NCBI RefSeq assembly: GCF_001510715.1
Contig: NZ_LMTJ01000003.1
Coordinates: 174,972 to 238,971, forward strand
DNA from: Bacillus sp. FJAT-29814
Lineage (GTDB): Bacteria; Bacillota; Bacilli; Bacillales; Cytobacillaceae
Reading direction: 5' to 3'
DNA: 64,000 nt
The translations under genes were made by a program, and so were the position numbers. Below the pieces are notes generated by a model. The model was not told where the DNA came from and did not search any database. It worked only from the letters and a program-made list of their open reading frames with translations. Below, piece after piece: positions 17,247 through 26,328 of the stretch (positions within the stretch are counted from its first letter, which is position 1; the number at the start of each line of letters is the position of its first letter).

Positions 17247-18674
17247 ATGAGTAAAATTAATGAACTTTTCAAAGGGAAACCACATGTAATTAACGTAGGA
17301 ATTGAATCTTTCAAGGATGATTTAGCATCACAAGGTGCCGAAGTAATTCATTTGGAATGGACACCACCTGGCCGTGGAAATCCCGATTTAATTGCGGCAC
17401 TTGACAAGCTGGAAGATCCAGCGCTCATCGAAAAAATCGAGGAAGCAAATAAATTGGCTGTTGAAAGAATCATCAACTCACAGCCAGTATTAATTGGCTA
17501 TGATCAAGCAATTAATTGCGTACCAGGAATGACGAAAACAACAATTCTTCATGCCGGTCCTCCAATCACTTGGGACAAAATGAACGGACCAATGAAAGGT
17601 GCTGTTACCGGGGCAATCGTATTTGAAGGGTTAGCCAAGGATATCGAAGAAGCTGCTGCGCTTGCTGCTTCCGGTGCCATTACATTCTCTCCATGTCATG
17701 AACATAATTGTGTAGGCTCAATGGCTGGGGTTACATCTGCATCCATGTTTATGCATATTGTTGAGAACAAAACTTATGGCAACATTGCCTACACAAACTT
17801 GAGTGAGCAATTATCAAAAATCCTTCGTATGGGTGCGAATGATCAAAGTGTTATTGATCGCTTAATCTGGATGCGCGATGTGTTCGGTCCAATGTTAAGA
17901 GATGCCATGAAACTTAATCCAAATGGTATTGACTTACGACTAATGCTGGCACAAGCGCTTCATATGGGTGATGAGTGTCACAACCGTAATGTTGCAGGGA
18001 CAACATTACTAGTACAAGCGTTGACTCCTTATTTAATTCAAACTGATTTTACTACTGAGCAAAAGAAAGATGTATTTGATTTCATTGCAAGCAGTGACTA
18101 TTTCTCAGGTCCTACTTGGATGGCTATGGCTAAATGTGCCTTAGATGCTGCACATGGTATTGAAAACAGTACAATTGTTACCACTATGGCTCGTAATGGT
18201 GTGGAATTCGGAATTCGTGTCAGTGGTATGCCTGGAAACACGTGGTTTACTGGCCCTGCACAACAAGTAATTGGTCCAATGTTTGCTGGATATAAGCCTG
18301 AAGATTCAGGCCTTGATATTGGCGATAGTGCAATCACTGAAACTTACGGTATCGGCGGATTTGCAATGGCAGCTGCTCCGGCAATTGTTGCTCTTGTGGG
18401 TGGAACAGTTGAAGAGGCGATTGGCTTTACAACAAAAATGAAAGAAATTACAACTGATGAAAATCCAAACGTAACCATCCCATTATTAGACTTCATGGGG
18501 GTAGCAACTGGAATCGATGTCCGCAAAGTTATTTCAACTGGCATTCTGCCAATCATCAATACTGCGATTGCTCATAAAGATCCGGGAATAGGTATGATTG
18601 GTGCGGGTATAGTAAATCCACCAGTTGAGGCTTTTGAAAAAGCAATGTTAGCTTTAAGTGAAAACATTCATTAA
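17247..18674 (+). CDS. DUF1116 protein (AllG/YlbE-like, carbamoyltransferase subunit)
   Basis: A 475-residue soluble protein of the DUF1116 family. Conserved stretches include LEWTPPGRGNPDL near the start, HAGPPITWDKMNGPMKGAV (about 110-130), FSPCHEHNCVGSMAGVTSA, MGDECHNRNVAG and SGMPGNTWFTGPAQ. The His/Cys-rich CHEHNC segment and conserved glycine turns suggest a catalytic role, perhaps as the carbamoyl-acceptor subunit. It is homologous to E. coli YlbE (AllG), encoded beside fdrA. ATG 17247 follows AAGGGAGA and lies two bases from the fdrA stop, so it is cotranslated with it. Confidence 0.88.
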   Translation: MSKINELFKGKPHVINVGIESFKDDLASQGAEVIHLEWTPPGRGNPDLIAALDKLEDPALIEKIEEANKLAVERIINSQPVLIGYDQAINCVPGMTKTTILHAGPPITWDKMNGPMKGAVTGAIVFEGLAKDIEEAAALAASGAITFSPCHEHNCVGSMAGVTSASMFMHIVENKTYGNIAYTNLSEQLSKILRMGANDQSVIDRLIWMRDVFGPMLRDAMKLNPNGIDLRLMLAQALHMGDECHNRNVAGTTLLVQALTPYLIQTDFTTEQKKDVFDFIASSDYFSGPTWMAMAKCALDAAHGIENSTIVTTMARNGVEFGIRVSGMPGNTWFTGPAQQVIGPMFAGYKPEDSGLDIGDSAITETYGIGGFAMAAAPAIVALVGGTVEEAIGFTTKMKEITTDENPNVTIPLLDFMGVATGIDVRKVISTGILPIINTAIAHKDPGIGMIGAGIVNPPVEAFEKAMLALSENIH

Positions 18675-18802
18675 TAATTAATTGGTTAGGGGAGTTTAGA
18701 AAAACTGTGAATGTAGTTCATTATGTTTTTTTGGAATCTCCCCTCCTGATGATTTCAATCCGAATATTACAGCAGGGCATGAGAATAGGAGAGAAAAAAA
18801 AG

Positions 18803-19975
18803 ATGGAAAGCAAATCCTTAGATCGGGAGCTAATTTTCGCAAGCGAGCAAGGAGATAACGAAAGGGTACAAAAGCTCATACAGGAAGGCGCAAGCGTTGA
18901 TTTTAAAGATGAAAATGGCCGAACAGCCTTAATGGCGGCTACGCAAAAAAATCAACTTGAAGTGGTCAAACTTCTCTTGGAAGCTGGCAGTGACGTAAAC
19001 ACTAGAGATATTACCCAACTTACCCCATTTATTTGTTCAGGAGCAAATGGCTTCCATGAAATCCTAAGCGTCATGCTTAAATACGGTGCAGACCTAAATA
19101 GTGTCAATCGATTTGGAGGCACAGCGTTACTTCCTTCAAGTGAAAAGGGCTATTTAAAAACCGTTCAAGCTTGTTTAGATGCGGGCGTGCCTGTAAATCA
19201 TGTAAACAATTTAGGATGGTCCGCTCTCCATGAAGCCGTTATATTGGGCAATGGCGGCCGTTTGTATTCAAATATCATCGAAAACCTGGTAGAAGCTGGT
19301 GCCGATGTGAACTTACCGGATCGTGACGGAAAATCATCGCTCCAACACGCAGCAGCACTAAAGCAGGAAAAGGTTGTAAAAATTCTAAACAAAAAATATG
19401 AAGAGAAAAACTTGCACATTATTTCTGCAAAAACTTTCTATAAAGAAGACTGTTACGAGGAAGCGATATCAGAAATCAATAAAGGACTTGAAAATGACTC
19501 TACTAATCTTGATTTCTATTTCTATAAAGGATATTGCTTGCAAGAATTAAAGAAATATGAAGAGGCGCTTACAGAATATAACAAAGCACTAGCCTTAAAT
19601 CCAAATGATTTGGACTTCTATTTCTATACAGCGAATTGCCTCCGATTAATGAACAAACCTGAGGAGGCTTTGGGGGAATATGATAAAGCCAGCGATTTAA
19701 ATCCTAATGAAACATTTTATCGTTATCACAAATCAAATTATTTAAGAGAATTGGGAAGACATGAGGCTGCAGTCGTTGAAATGGATAAGCTTCTTTCCAT
19801 GCTGCCGCATCGATATGATTATTCCTTCCATAAGGCAAATAGCCTTAGATCGTTAGGCAGGCACCAGGAAGCGATAGAAACGATAGAGGATGCGATTGCA
19901 AATGACCCGACTAATCCTTTATATCATCAGCATAAAGAACAGTCGATTGCATTGCTGCAAGAACATCAAGATTAA
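18803..19975 (+). CDS. Ankyrin-repeat and TPR protein of unknown function
   Basis: A 390-residue protein without signal peptide or membrane segments. The first half (about 8-195) holds five ankyrin repeats with consensus pieces such as NGRTALMAATQKNQLEVVKL, LLEAGSDVN, KYGADLNSVN and GWSALHEAV. The second half (about 205-385) has five or more TPR units (YEEAISEINKGLENDSTNLD, YEEALTEYNKALALNPNDLD, PEEALGEYDKASDLNPNE). Both repeat types mediate protein binding, so this is probably a scaffold or adaptor. ATG 18803 follows AGGAGAG. A 128-bp gap separates it from the DUF1116 gene, and carbamate kinase starts 21 bp after it. I know of no established role for such a protein in this pathway. Confidence 0.85.
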   Translation: MESKSLDRELIFASEQGDNERVQKLIQEGASVDFKDENGRTALMAATQKNQLEVVKLLLEAGSDVNTRDITQLTPFICSGANGFHEILSVMLKYGADLNSVNRFGGTALLPSSEKGYLKTVQACLDAGVPVNHVNNLGWSALHEAVILGNGGRLYSNIIENLVEAGADVNLPDRDGKSSLQHAAALKQEKVVKILNKKYEEKNLHIISAKTFYKEDCYEEAISEINKGLENDSTNLDFYFYKGYCLQELKKYEEALTEYNKALALNPNDLDFYFYTANCLRLMNKPEEALGEYDKASDLNPNETFYRYHKSNYLRELGRHEAAVVEMDKLLSMLPHRYDYSFHKANSLRSLGRHQEAIETIEDAIANDPTNPLYHQHKEQSIALLQEHQD

Positions 19976-19996
19976 ATAAGGACAGGAGAAATAGCT

Positions 19997-20968
19997 GTGG
20001 AAAAATTAGTTATTGTTGCTATTGGGGGGAACTCTTTAGTTCGCGAAAATGGACGAGATTCCGTTAAGGATCAATATGAAGCCGTTTGTGAAACCGCAAT
20101 AAACATTGCAGATATGGTTGCAGAAGGCTTCAATGTAGTTGTTACACACGGCAACGGACCTCAAGTTGGTTTTGGACTTAGACGATCTGAAATTGCAAAT
20201 GAGGTGGCCGGCATGCCTGATGTGCCACTAGTTAATTGTGGAGCTGATACACAAGGAGGCATAGGCTATCAAATCCAACAAGCTTTGATTAATGAGTTTG
20301 CTAGAAGAGGTATTGATAAAAAAGTAGCAACCGTTATTACCCAAGTGGAAGTTAGCGCAGAGGATCCAAATTTTGAAAATCCAACCAAACCTGTTGGTTC
20401 ATTCTTTACTCTAGAGCAAGCGGAAGAAATGAAGAAGGAACACCCAGATTGGATTTTCATTGAGGATTCCGGCCGCGGCTACAGAAGAGTGGTTCCTTCA
20501 CCAAAACCAATTGATATTGTAGAAAAGGAAGCAATTAAAACTTTAATTGAGGCTGGTTTTGTTGTTATTGCAGTAGGCGGTGGGGGAATACCTGTCGTTA
20601 AAACTGACAAAAACACATATGAAGGCGTTGATGCTGTAATCGATAAAGATTTTGCAACAAGCCTCCTGGCAGAACAAGTTCAAGCGGATACCTTAATCAT
20701 TACTACTGGTGTTTCGAAAGTTTGCATTCATTTTGGGAAACCAAATCAACGGGCTCTTGAAAATATTTCAATCGAGGAAACCAAGCAGTATGTTGAAGAA
20801 GGTCATTTTCCTCCGGGAAGCATGCTTCCAAAAATTGAAGCAAGTTTAAGTTTCTTGGAAAAGGGCGGTTCCAGGGTCATCATCACAAACCCTGAAAGTC
20901 TGAAGGAAGCTATTCAAGAAAAAGCAGGTACCCATATTGTAAAAAAAAAGCAATTCATGACCAATTAA
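19997..20968 (+). CDS. arcC: Carbamate kinase
   Basis: A 323-residue amino-acid-kinase-fold enzyme interconverting carbamoyl phosphate plus ADP with carbamate plus ATP. The N-terminal phosphate loop VVAIGGNSL, THGNGPQVGF, and DSGRGYRRVVPSPKP are all characteristic of the carbamate kinase family, as is AVGGGGIPV in the second half. In E. coli the corresponding enzyme (YbcF/AllK) takes carbamoyl phosphate from the FdrA system and harvests ATP. The start is GTG 19997 after AGGAG. No arginine deiminase or ornithine carbamoyltransferase lies nearby, so it serves the carbamoyl-transfer operon rather than arginine breakdown. Confidence 0.93.
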   Translation: MEKLVIVAIGGNSLVRENGRDSVKDQYEAVCETAINIADMVAEGFNVVVTHGNGPQVGFGLRRSEIANEVAGMPDVPLVNCGADTQGGIGYQIQQALINEFARRGIDKKVATVITQVEVSAEDPNFENPTKPVGSFFTLEQAEEMKKEHPDWIFIEDSGRGYRRVVPSPKPIDIVEKEAIKTLIEAGFVVIAVGGGGIPVVKTDKNTYEGVDAVIDKDFATSLLAEQVQADTLIITTGVSKVCIHFGKPNQRALENISIEETKQYVEEGHFPPGSMLPKIEASLSFLEKGGSRVIITNPESLKEAIQEKAGTHIVKKKQFMTN

Positions 20969-21045
20969 AATAGGAAATTTTGAAATTAAATGCTTATTAC
21001 AATTTAGCAAAATATTAAATTATTCATTTTTAAGGAGAAATTTAT

Positions 21046-22587
21046 ATGGGAAATGTAGCTTTTTGGAAAAAAGGAGACATTGCTGCTTCCTTCGGTTTGT
21101 TCGTTAATGTTTTGACAGACTTTTTGGTTATGATTTCATTATTAATCGGTGTAGTAGGGATGCCAACAGAGTTTGTTTTTAAACAAATTGTCCCTGGCTT
21201 TGGACTTGCTGTATTGCTATCTGGTATTGTATTTGCTTATTTTGCGTATAAATTAGCTAAGAAAACAGGCAGAACTGATGTTACCGCACTACCATCAGGC
21301 TCTAGTTCACCTGGTATTTTCCTTATCGTATTTGTGATTATGCTTCCTCTGTATCATCAAACACAGGACGCTGCTTTCACAACAACAGTTGCTATCCTTT
21401 GGGGTTTTGTTGAGTCTGGCATTTTATTCCTTGGAGCATTCCTTGGTGAAACTATTCGAAAAATCGTTCCAAGAACTGTCTTGCTGGCAGCCTTGGCAGG
21501 TTTGGCATTTGTATTCTTGGGCATGAACCCAATGCTGCAATCTTTTGAAATGCCTGTAGTAGCTTTTGTTGCATTAATAATCATCTTCATGAACTGGTTA
21601 AGTAAACATCCAGTATTAAAGAAAATACCTACGGGTTTATTATTGATCGTAGTTGGAACTGCAATTGCTTGGATAGCTGGATATCAAAATCCTGCTGATG
21701 TGACTGAAGCGCTGAAATCATTTGGCTTTAATCCTCCTATGTTGCATTTAACTGGTTTTGCAGACAGTTTTCAAGCTGCGTTGCCATATTTATTAACTGC
21801 TGTACCACTTGGTTTGGCTAACTACATTTTTAATTTAGAAAACGTTGAAGCTGCTGCTGTTTCAGGGGATGAGTACAAAACTAGAGATGTTATGCTAACA
21901 AACGGCTTTTGTACTTTAATAGGCAACCTTTGTGGTAACCCATTCCCAGTAACAGTATATGTAGGTCATGCTGGCTGGAAAGAAGTTGGTGCAGGTTTAG
22001 GTTATTCTATTGCTAGCTCTGCAGCCATTTTCTTTATATCAATTTTCAGTCTTATGGGTCTGTTGCTTGCTGTAGTCCCAATTGCCGCTATTGTTCCGAT
22101 GCTCGTATTTATCGCGGTTGTAACAGGGCATCAAGTGGTTAAAGAAAGTCCAAAATTTGAAGCTCCGGCAATCTTTGTATGTTTCTTCCCATGGGTTGCT
22201 AACTGGGCACTTGTTGCTGTTAATAATGCACTTTCAGCTGCTGGTACATCGGTAGGTGCAGCTGAAAATCAAGTTTCCTCACTTGCACTTCACAATGCCG
22301 GACTTTTCTATGATGGTTTGGTTGCTCTCGGTAATGGTGCTCCTATTACTAGTGTTCTCTGGGGGTGTATTGCAGTATTTACTATCCGTAACACGCCTAT
22401 TGGAGGCATAATAGCTGCAGTGTTAGGAGCCCTATTAACTTTTGTTGGTGCAATTCATACAAGCACTATTGGATTTGCACAAGATATTGCAATGCCTTTC
22501 GTTGTGGGATATCTACTAATTGCAGCATTTTTAGCATACAAACTTTATGTAAATAAGAAAGAAAATCTTGGTCCTGTTACAGAGTAA
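21046..22587 (+). CDS. Xanthine/uracil-type permease (NCS2-like)
   Basis: A 513-residue integral membrane protein with about twelve to fourteen hydrophobic segments. It begins with a short charged stretch and a first helix (FGLFVNVLTDFLVMISLLIG). Glycine/serine-rich motifs such as TALPSGSSSPGIFL and NPFPVTVYVGHAGW resemble the substrate-site regions of AzgA/NCS2 nucleobase transporters. The NLENVEAAAVSGDEY segment is like the conserved helix 8 acidic motif. ATG 21046 follows AAGGAG with good spacing. It lies between carbamate kinase and guanine deaminase, so it likely brings a purine or purine-derived compound into this pathway. Confidence 0.75.
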   Translation: MGNVAFWKKGDIAASFGLFVNVLTDFLVMISLLIGVVGMPTEFVFKQIVPGFGLAVLLSGIVFAYFAYKLAKKTGRTDVTALPSGSSSPGIFLIVFVIMLPLYHQTQDAAFTTTVAILWGFVESGILFLGAFLGETIRKIVPRTVLLAALAGLAFVFLGMNPMLQSFEMPVVAFVALIIIFMNWLSKHPVLKKIPTGLLLIVVGTAIAWIAGYQNPADVTEALKSFGFNPPMLHLTGFADSFQAALPYLLTAVPLGLANYIFNLENVEAAAVSGDEYKTRDVMLTNGFCTLIGNLCGNPFPVTVYVGHAGWKEVGAGLGYSIASSAAIFFISIFSLMGLLLAVVPIAAIVPMLVFIAVVTGHQVVKESPKFEAPAIFVCFFPWVANWALVAVNNALSAAGTSVGAAENQVSSLALHNAGLFYDGLVALGNGAPITSVLWGCIAVFTIRNTPIGGIIAAVLGALLTFVGAIHTSTIGFAQDIAMPFVVGYLLIAAFLAYKLYVNKKENLGPVTE

Positions 22588-22654
22588 GAATGAAAGTCAC
22601 TCTGGTATTTAAATTCCAAAATTTCATATAAACAACACTTGGAGGAATTAGGCT

Positions 22655-23107
22655 ATGGATTACATTAAAATGGCGGTAGATGCAACAATTGAAGGGATGA
22701 ACAAAAGAATAGGCGGACCTTTTGGTGCAACAATTGTCCGTAACGGTGAAGTTGTTGCAGCTGTGAGTAATACGATGATTAGAGATACTGATCCTTCCGC
22801 ACATGCAGAACTGGTGGCCGTTAGAGAAGCATGCAAGAAATTAGGTACATTTGATTTATCGGATTGTGTTATGTATGCTACGTGTGAGCCGTGTCCAATG
22901 TGTGTAGCTGTCATGATTTGGGCTGGAATAAAAGAAGTTTTTTATGTCAATACAAAGGAAGATGCAGACAAGCATGGTTTCTCAGACATGCACCTGCGCA
23001 AATATTTATCTGGTGAAGATAAGAGTGTTATAAAAATGGTAAAAGTTGAGCAGAGAGACGACTGCGACCATCTTTTTGAGCATTTTCATGAATTAAACAA
23101 CAAGTAA
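22655..23107 (+). CDS. guaD: Guanine deaminase-like zinc-dependent nucleobase deaminase
   Basis: A 150-residue cytidine-deaminase-fold enzyme. The zinc ligands are in HAE (about 53-55, with the catalytic Glu) and CEPCPMC (about 83-89). The N-terminal GGPFGATIVRNGEVVA and the size match B. subtilis GuaD, which turns guanine into xanthine. The last 40 residues differ from GuaD, so another aminopurine or pyrimidine substrate remains possible. ATG 22655 follows TTGGAGGA. It is the last gene of the operon, ending at a strong terminator, and ties the carbamoyl-transfer genes to purine breakdown. Confidence 0.82.
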   Translation: MDYIKMAVDATIEGMNKRIGGPFGATIVRNGEVVAAVSNTMIRDTDPSAHAELVAVREACKKLGTFDLSDCVMYATCEPCPMCVAVMIWAGIKEVFYVNTKEDADKHGFSDMHLRKYLSGEDKSVIKMVKVEQRDDCDHLFEHFHELNNK

Positions 23108-23120
23108 TTCAAAAGACCGC

Positions 23121-23161
23121 AAAAAGTCCGTCATGTCAATAGACAATGACGGACTTTCTTT
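23121..23161 (+). terminator. Intrinsic terminator ending the carbamoyl-transfer operon
   Basis: AAAGTCCGTCAT (23123-23134) pairs with ATGACGGACTTT (23146-23157), followed by CTTTG. The A-rich upstream flank lets it act on the convergent esterase gene too. Confidence 0.85.
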
Positions 23162-23165
23162 GTGT

Positions 23166-24038
23166 CTAAGCAAGATGAGTGTGTAGAAAATCAATCACCT
23201 GTTTAAGAGCGTTTTGTACAACTGGATTATGAAAATCTTTATCAAAAACATGTTCTCCATTAGGAATGGTAATTAATTTTGCCTCTACACCATCCTTTAT
23301 AATGGCAGCTCTCATAAAGACTGATTGCTCATATGGAACGTCTGTGTCCTTTGTTCCGTGTAAGAACAGTGTTGGCGGGTAATCACTTGTGACATTGTAA
23401 ATTGGACAATACTTCTTGAGTTCCTCTTTATTGCTTTCAGGATTAACACCGGTAATGAGCTCGATCCAGTTCCCATGCTGTCTACCGTACACGTAAAGCA
23501 GGAAACGCTGTTCTACAGAGGCATCTGTAAGCGGCAAGTCAGAAATAAGGGTATTTGCTACATTTTGAGGTACCATGTCCTTTTGACAATAAAAGCTGCT
23601 AGGGGTAGTTGCCCATTTCCCCAAAATATCACCATATCCATAGAAGGATACAATAGCCTTTGGTTTATTTTTAAACATTCCGCAACATAGAGCTAGAAAA
23701 CCACCTGCTGAACTGCCGACAACAGCAATTTTCTCGTGGTTAATAGAAAATTGTTCAGTTCCTTTGGTAATTAGCCAATCGATTGCATCTTCAATGTCCT
23801 CTAGTATACCTGGCAGTTTTGTTTCGGGGGCTAAACGATAATCGATGGAAAACAAAGAGAATCCATTATTAATATACAATTGTATCATTTCTTCATTAAG
23901 TTCTTCTCTTGTCCCCCATATCAAACCACCGCCATGAATATAAACCACAACGGGTGCAAAATTACGATTGGCAGAATAAAAATCCGCTTTAACAGAAAAA
24001 GAATCATTCTGTTTATATAAGACTGTTTGTTTCAACAT
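23166..24038 (-). CDS. Alpha/beta hydrolase (HSL/BD-FAE-like esterase)
   Basis: A 290-residue cytoplasmic hydrolase. The oxyanion motif HGGG (residues about 34-37), the nucleophile elbow GSSAGG (about 108-113), the acid in LFLHGTKDTDVPY and the catalytic His in NGEHVFD make a complete triad. The pattern fits the hormone-sensitive-lipase or kynurenine-formamidase-like branch. It is transcribed opposite to the operon and shares its terminator. A role in hydrolysing a formyl or ester intermediate of purine breakdown is conceivable, but nothing in the sequence proves it. The start is ATG 24038. Confidence 0.82.
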   Translation of the reverse strand: MLKQTVLYKQNDSFSVKADFYSANRNFAPVVVYIHGGGLIWGTREELNEEMIQLYINNGFSLFSIDYRLAPETKLPGILEDIEDAIDWLITKGTEQFSINHEKIAVVGSSAGGFLALCCGMFKNKPKAIVSFYGYGDILGKWATTPSSFYCQKDMVPQNVANTLISDLPLTDASVEQRFLLYVYGRQHGNWIELITGVNPESNKEELKKYCPIYNVTSDYPPTLFLHGTKDTDVPYEQSVFMRAAIIKDGVEAKLITIPNGEHVFDKDFHNPVVQNALKQVIDFLHTHLA

Positions 24039-24285
24039 TTACCACTTCCATTCCCTTATGTACTTTCTTAGGCTGATTTCAATCAAATAACTTAATTAAG
24101 TTTATCAAAAAAGTAATAAATATGACCCATTCAAACTAACTAAAAATGGACATGTTTCATTGTATACTTTGCCTAAGGGGAAGCGGGATATTTGGGATCA
24201 ATAAACAATGACGGTTTGCATTAAATCATTTAATATTATTACCGAGAGGAATATGTTGAATATTTGAAAGGTGTCCAATGCATCC
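24039..24285. other. Divergent intergenic region before the NCS2 permease
   Basis: About 245 A+T-rich bp between divergent genes. TATACT near 24163 could be a -10 box but has no -35 at correct spacing. I see no clear operator, riboswitch or gene. Confidence 0.4.
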
Positions 24286-25566
24286 ATGATTCGTGAAAAT
24301 AACTTTTTAAGTACGTTCCAATGGTTTATCTATCTGCTGGCTAACTCGATTGCCCTTCCTATAGTTATTGGAAATATGTTTCATCTTAACGGAACGGAAA
24401 TATCTACCCTAATGCAAAGAACATTTTTTATGGTAGGACTAAGTTCATTTCTTCAAGCAAGATTTGGACATCGTTTGCCGATTGCAGATGGGCCGGCCGG
24501 TTCATGGGTCAGTATTTTTGTTATTTTTGCTAGTATTGGGACGGAGCAAGGACTTACAGCGCTAGAGACCTTACAAACACTTGAGACAGGTGTGATGGTG
24601 GCAGGTGTTCTATTATTATTCTTAGGAATAACAAAATGGGTCCGCCATTTTCTTTTTCTTTTTACTCCACTAGTTACCGGTACGTTTTTGTTTATTCTAG
24701 CCCTTCAATTGAGCGGTGTGTTTGTTAATGGTATGGTATCCAATTCGGTTAAAACTGGTCGAATTGATAGTGTAAGTTTTATTATAGCGGTACTGATATT
24801 TGCCTTCATTATAGTCCTATCCTTCAAAGGCAGAGGCTGGTTGAAAAATTATGCCATTTTAATTGGTATTATAGTAGGGTGGATTCTTTTTATTCTATTA
24901 GGAAAAGGCACCAAAGAAGGATCGATTTCATCGGAAATATTTAAGCTTCCTGAAATCTTCCCCTGGGGTTTGCCTCAATTAAATGTCGGAGTAATCATTA
25001 CGGCTATTTTATTTACCTTTTTACTTATTTCCAATACCTTTGCTGCGATCACTGCTGCTGAGGATGCTAATCCTCATAATAATTATCAAAGACAAGAAAG
25101 ACTGTACAAAGGTATTTGGGCAGGAGGGATATCCCATATTCTTTCTAGTATCCTTACTACTATTGCTGTTGTACCATTGCCGGCTACTGCGGGCTTTGTA
25201 AAATTAACAAAGCAATATCGAATCTTACCGTTTTTATTTGCTTGCGGGATTCTTATCATAATTTCATTGTTTCCCAGTATTGTTGGAGCATTGGCTTCCT
25301 TGCCTTTACCAGTTGCCAGTGCAGCACTTTTGGCTACACTAGTTGAAATGCTGGGAATTGCCGTTCGTTCGCTAACTAAACAACCTTTAACTGACAGAAA
25401 TATTACAATCATCGGTGTTTCATTACTCCTTGGCATCGGAACGATGTTTATATCTGCTGACGCATTTAATGGCCTTCCATCTATTGTTCAGAGTATCGGT
25501 AAAAATGGTTTGTTAGTAGGAACGTTTGCAGCAATAATATTTGAGCAAATATGGAAAGAAAAATAA
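24286..25566 (+). CDS. NCS2 family purine/xanthine permease (YwdJ-like)
   Basis: A 426-residue integral membrane protein with about twelve hydrophobic segments. The N-terminus (FLSTFQWFIYLLANSIALPIVIG), LPIADGPAGSWVSIFVIFA and TPLVTGTFLFILALQLSG resemble NCS2 nucleobase transporters and the uncharacterised B. subtilis YwdJ. It probably imports a purine. ATG 24286 is preferred; AAAGGTG lies twelve bases upstream, and GTG 24271 is an alternative. It is separated from the operon by an esterase gene on the other strand but likely belongs to the same physiology. Confidence 0.78.
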   Translation: MIRENNFLSTFQWFIYLLANSIALPIVIGNMFHLNGTEISTLMQRTFFMVGLSSFLQARFGHRLPIADGPAGSWVSIFVIFASIGTEQGLTALETLQTLETGVMVAGVLLLFLGITKWVRHFLFLFTPLVTGTFLFILALQLSGVFVNGMVSNSVKTGRIDSVSFIIAVLIFAFIIVLSFKGRGWLKNYAILIGIIVGWILFILLGKGTKEGSISSEIFKLPEIFPWGLPQLNVGVIITAILFTFLLISNTFAAITAAEDANPHNNYQRQERLYKGIWAGGISHILSSILTTIAVVPLPATAGFVKLTKQYRILPFLFACGILIIISLFPSIVGALASLPLPVASAALLATLVEMLGIAVRSLTKQPLTDRNITIIGVSLLLGIGTMFISADAFNGLPSIVQSIGKNGLLVGTFAAIIFEQIWKEK

Positions 25567-25582
25567 AAAAACGAAACAAAGA

Positions 25583-25624
25583 AAAAAGGCTGTGAGCACA
25601 TAAATGTGCTGACGGCCTTTTTGC
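25583..25624 (+). terminator. Intrinsic terminator of the NCS2 permease gene
   Basis: AAAAAGGC, GTGAGCACA and their complement ATGTGCT, GGCCTTTTT form a long interrupted stem with a TAA loop and a final T run. Confidence 0.85.
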
Positions 25625-25845
25625 AAAAGATGACATTAGGTGCTAAAACACAAAAGATATTTGTTTGGTTGGCTGAAAGATGAACACAAATTATTGTATA
25701 TAATGCCTAATTCTCAATCCGTATTTTTGGGTTGGTTATACATGGACATTTTTGTGCATTTTATCTAAAATTAAAAATTTGAAACGCTTTCTAAAATTTG
25801 AGATTCGTTGTAAGGATGCAAAAATATTTGTACGCTTTTTTATTG

Positions 25846-26187
25846 TTATTTATCCCCTTTTTTGTCATTAACTTTTTTGTCACTTAAGGTTCTGTAAATT
25901 TGAGTATGCATGCTGCCTTCCACGATGTTTTCAAGAAAAAATGGACCGATTAGCTCCAAATATCCTTCATCATCGAACATCTTTTTATTTTGCCATTCCA
26001 TTTCTGCCAAACCATCGTAGGTAGATAGAAGTGCGTATGTATGGTCATTTCCTGAAATCGGTGTGAGAATGTCGACTTTATGATTAAAATTCTCCATCCT
26101 GTATTTTTTAATTTCTCTTAAATTTTCGATTGCTTCTTTAAACTTTTCCAGTTTTACTACGAACGTCTGATACACAATGACAGACAT
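25846..26187 (-). CDS. Small hypothetical protein, possibly a dimeric alpha-beta barrel
   Basis: A 113-residue soluble protein. I do not recognise a named family. The first strand and helix (VYQTFVVKLEKFKEAIENLREI), the hydrophobic HTYALLSTYDGLAEMEWQNK segment and the ENIVEGSMHTQIYRTL end look like a NIPSNAP- or ABM-like alpha-beta barrel, often small-molecule or haem-related. It starts at ATG 26187 and stands alone. About 220 bp of AT-rich sequence without features separates it from the permease terminator. Confidence 0.6.
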   Translation of the reverse strand: MSVIVYQTFVVKLEKFKEAIENLREIKKYRMENFNHKVDILTPISGNDHTYALLSTYDGLAEMEWQNKKMFDDEGYLELIGPFFLENIVEGSMHTQIYRTLSDKKVNDKKGDK

Positions 26188-26328
26188 TTCCGCACCCCCA
26201 AAGTTTTAGCTGGTTATCAATAATATGGACCTTTTTCACTTCTTTATTCACTTTGGGCGGGGTAAAATGGAAATAAGACTTTTAGCACTTAAGCTGGTAA
26301 AATAAAAAACTATCATTGTGTGAAAGGA

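Noticed and set aside
25779-25794. cre-like TGAAACGCTTTCT in the region after the NCS2 permease
   Set aside because: It lacks one base of the 14-base cre spacing and is not upstream of a plausible target.
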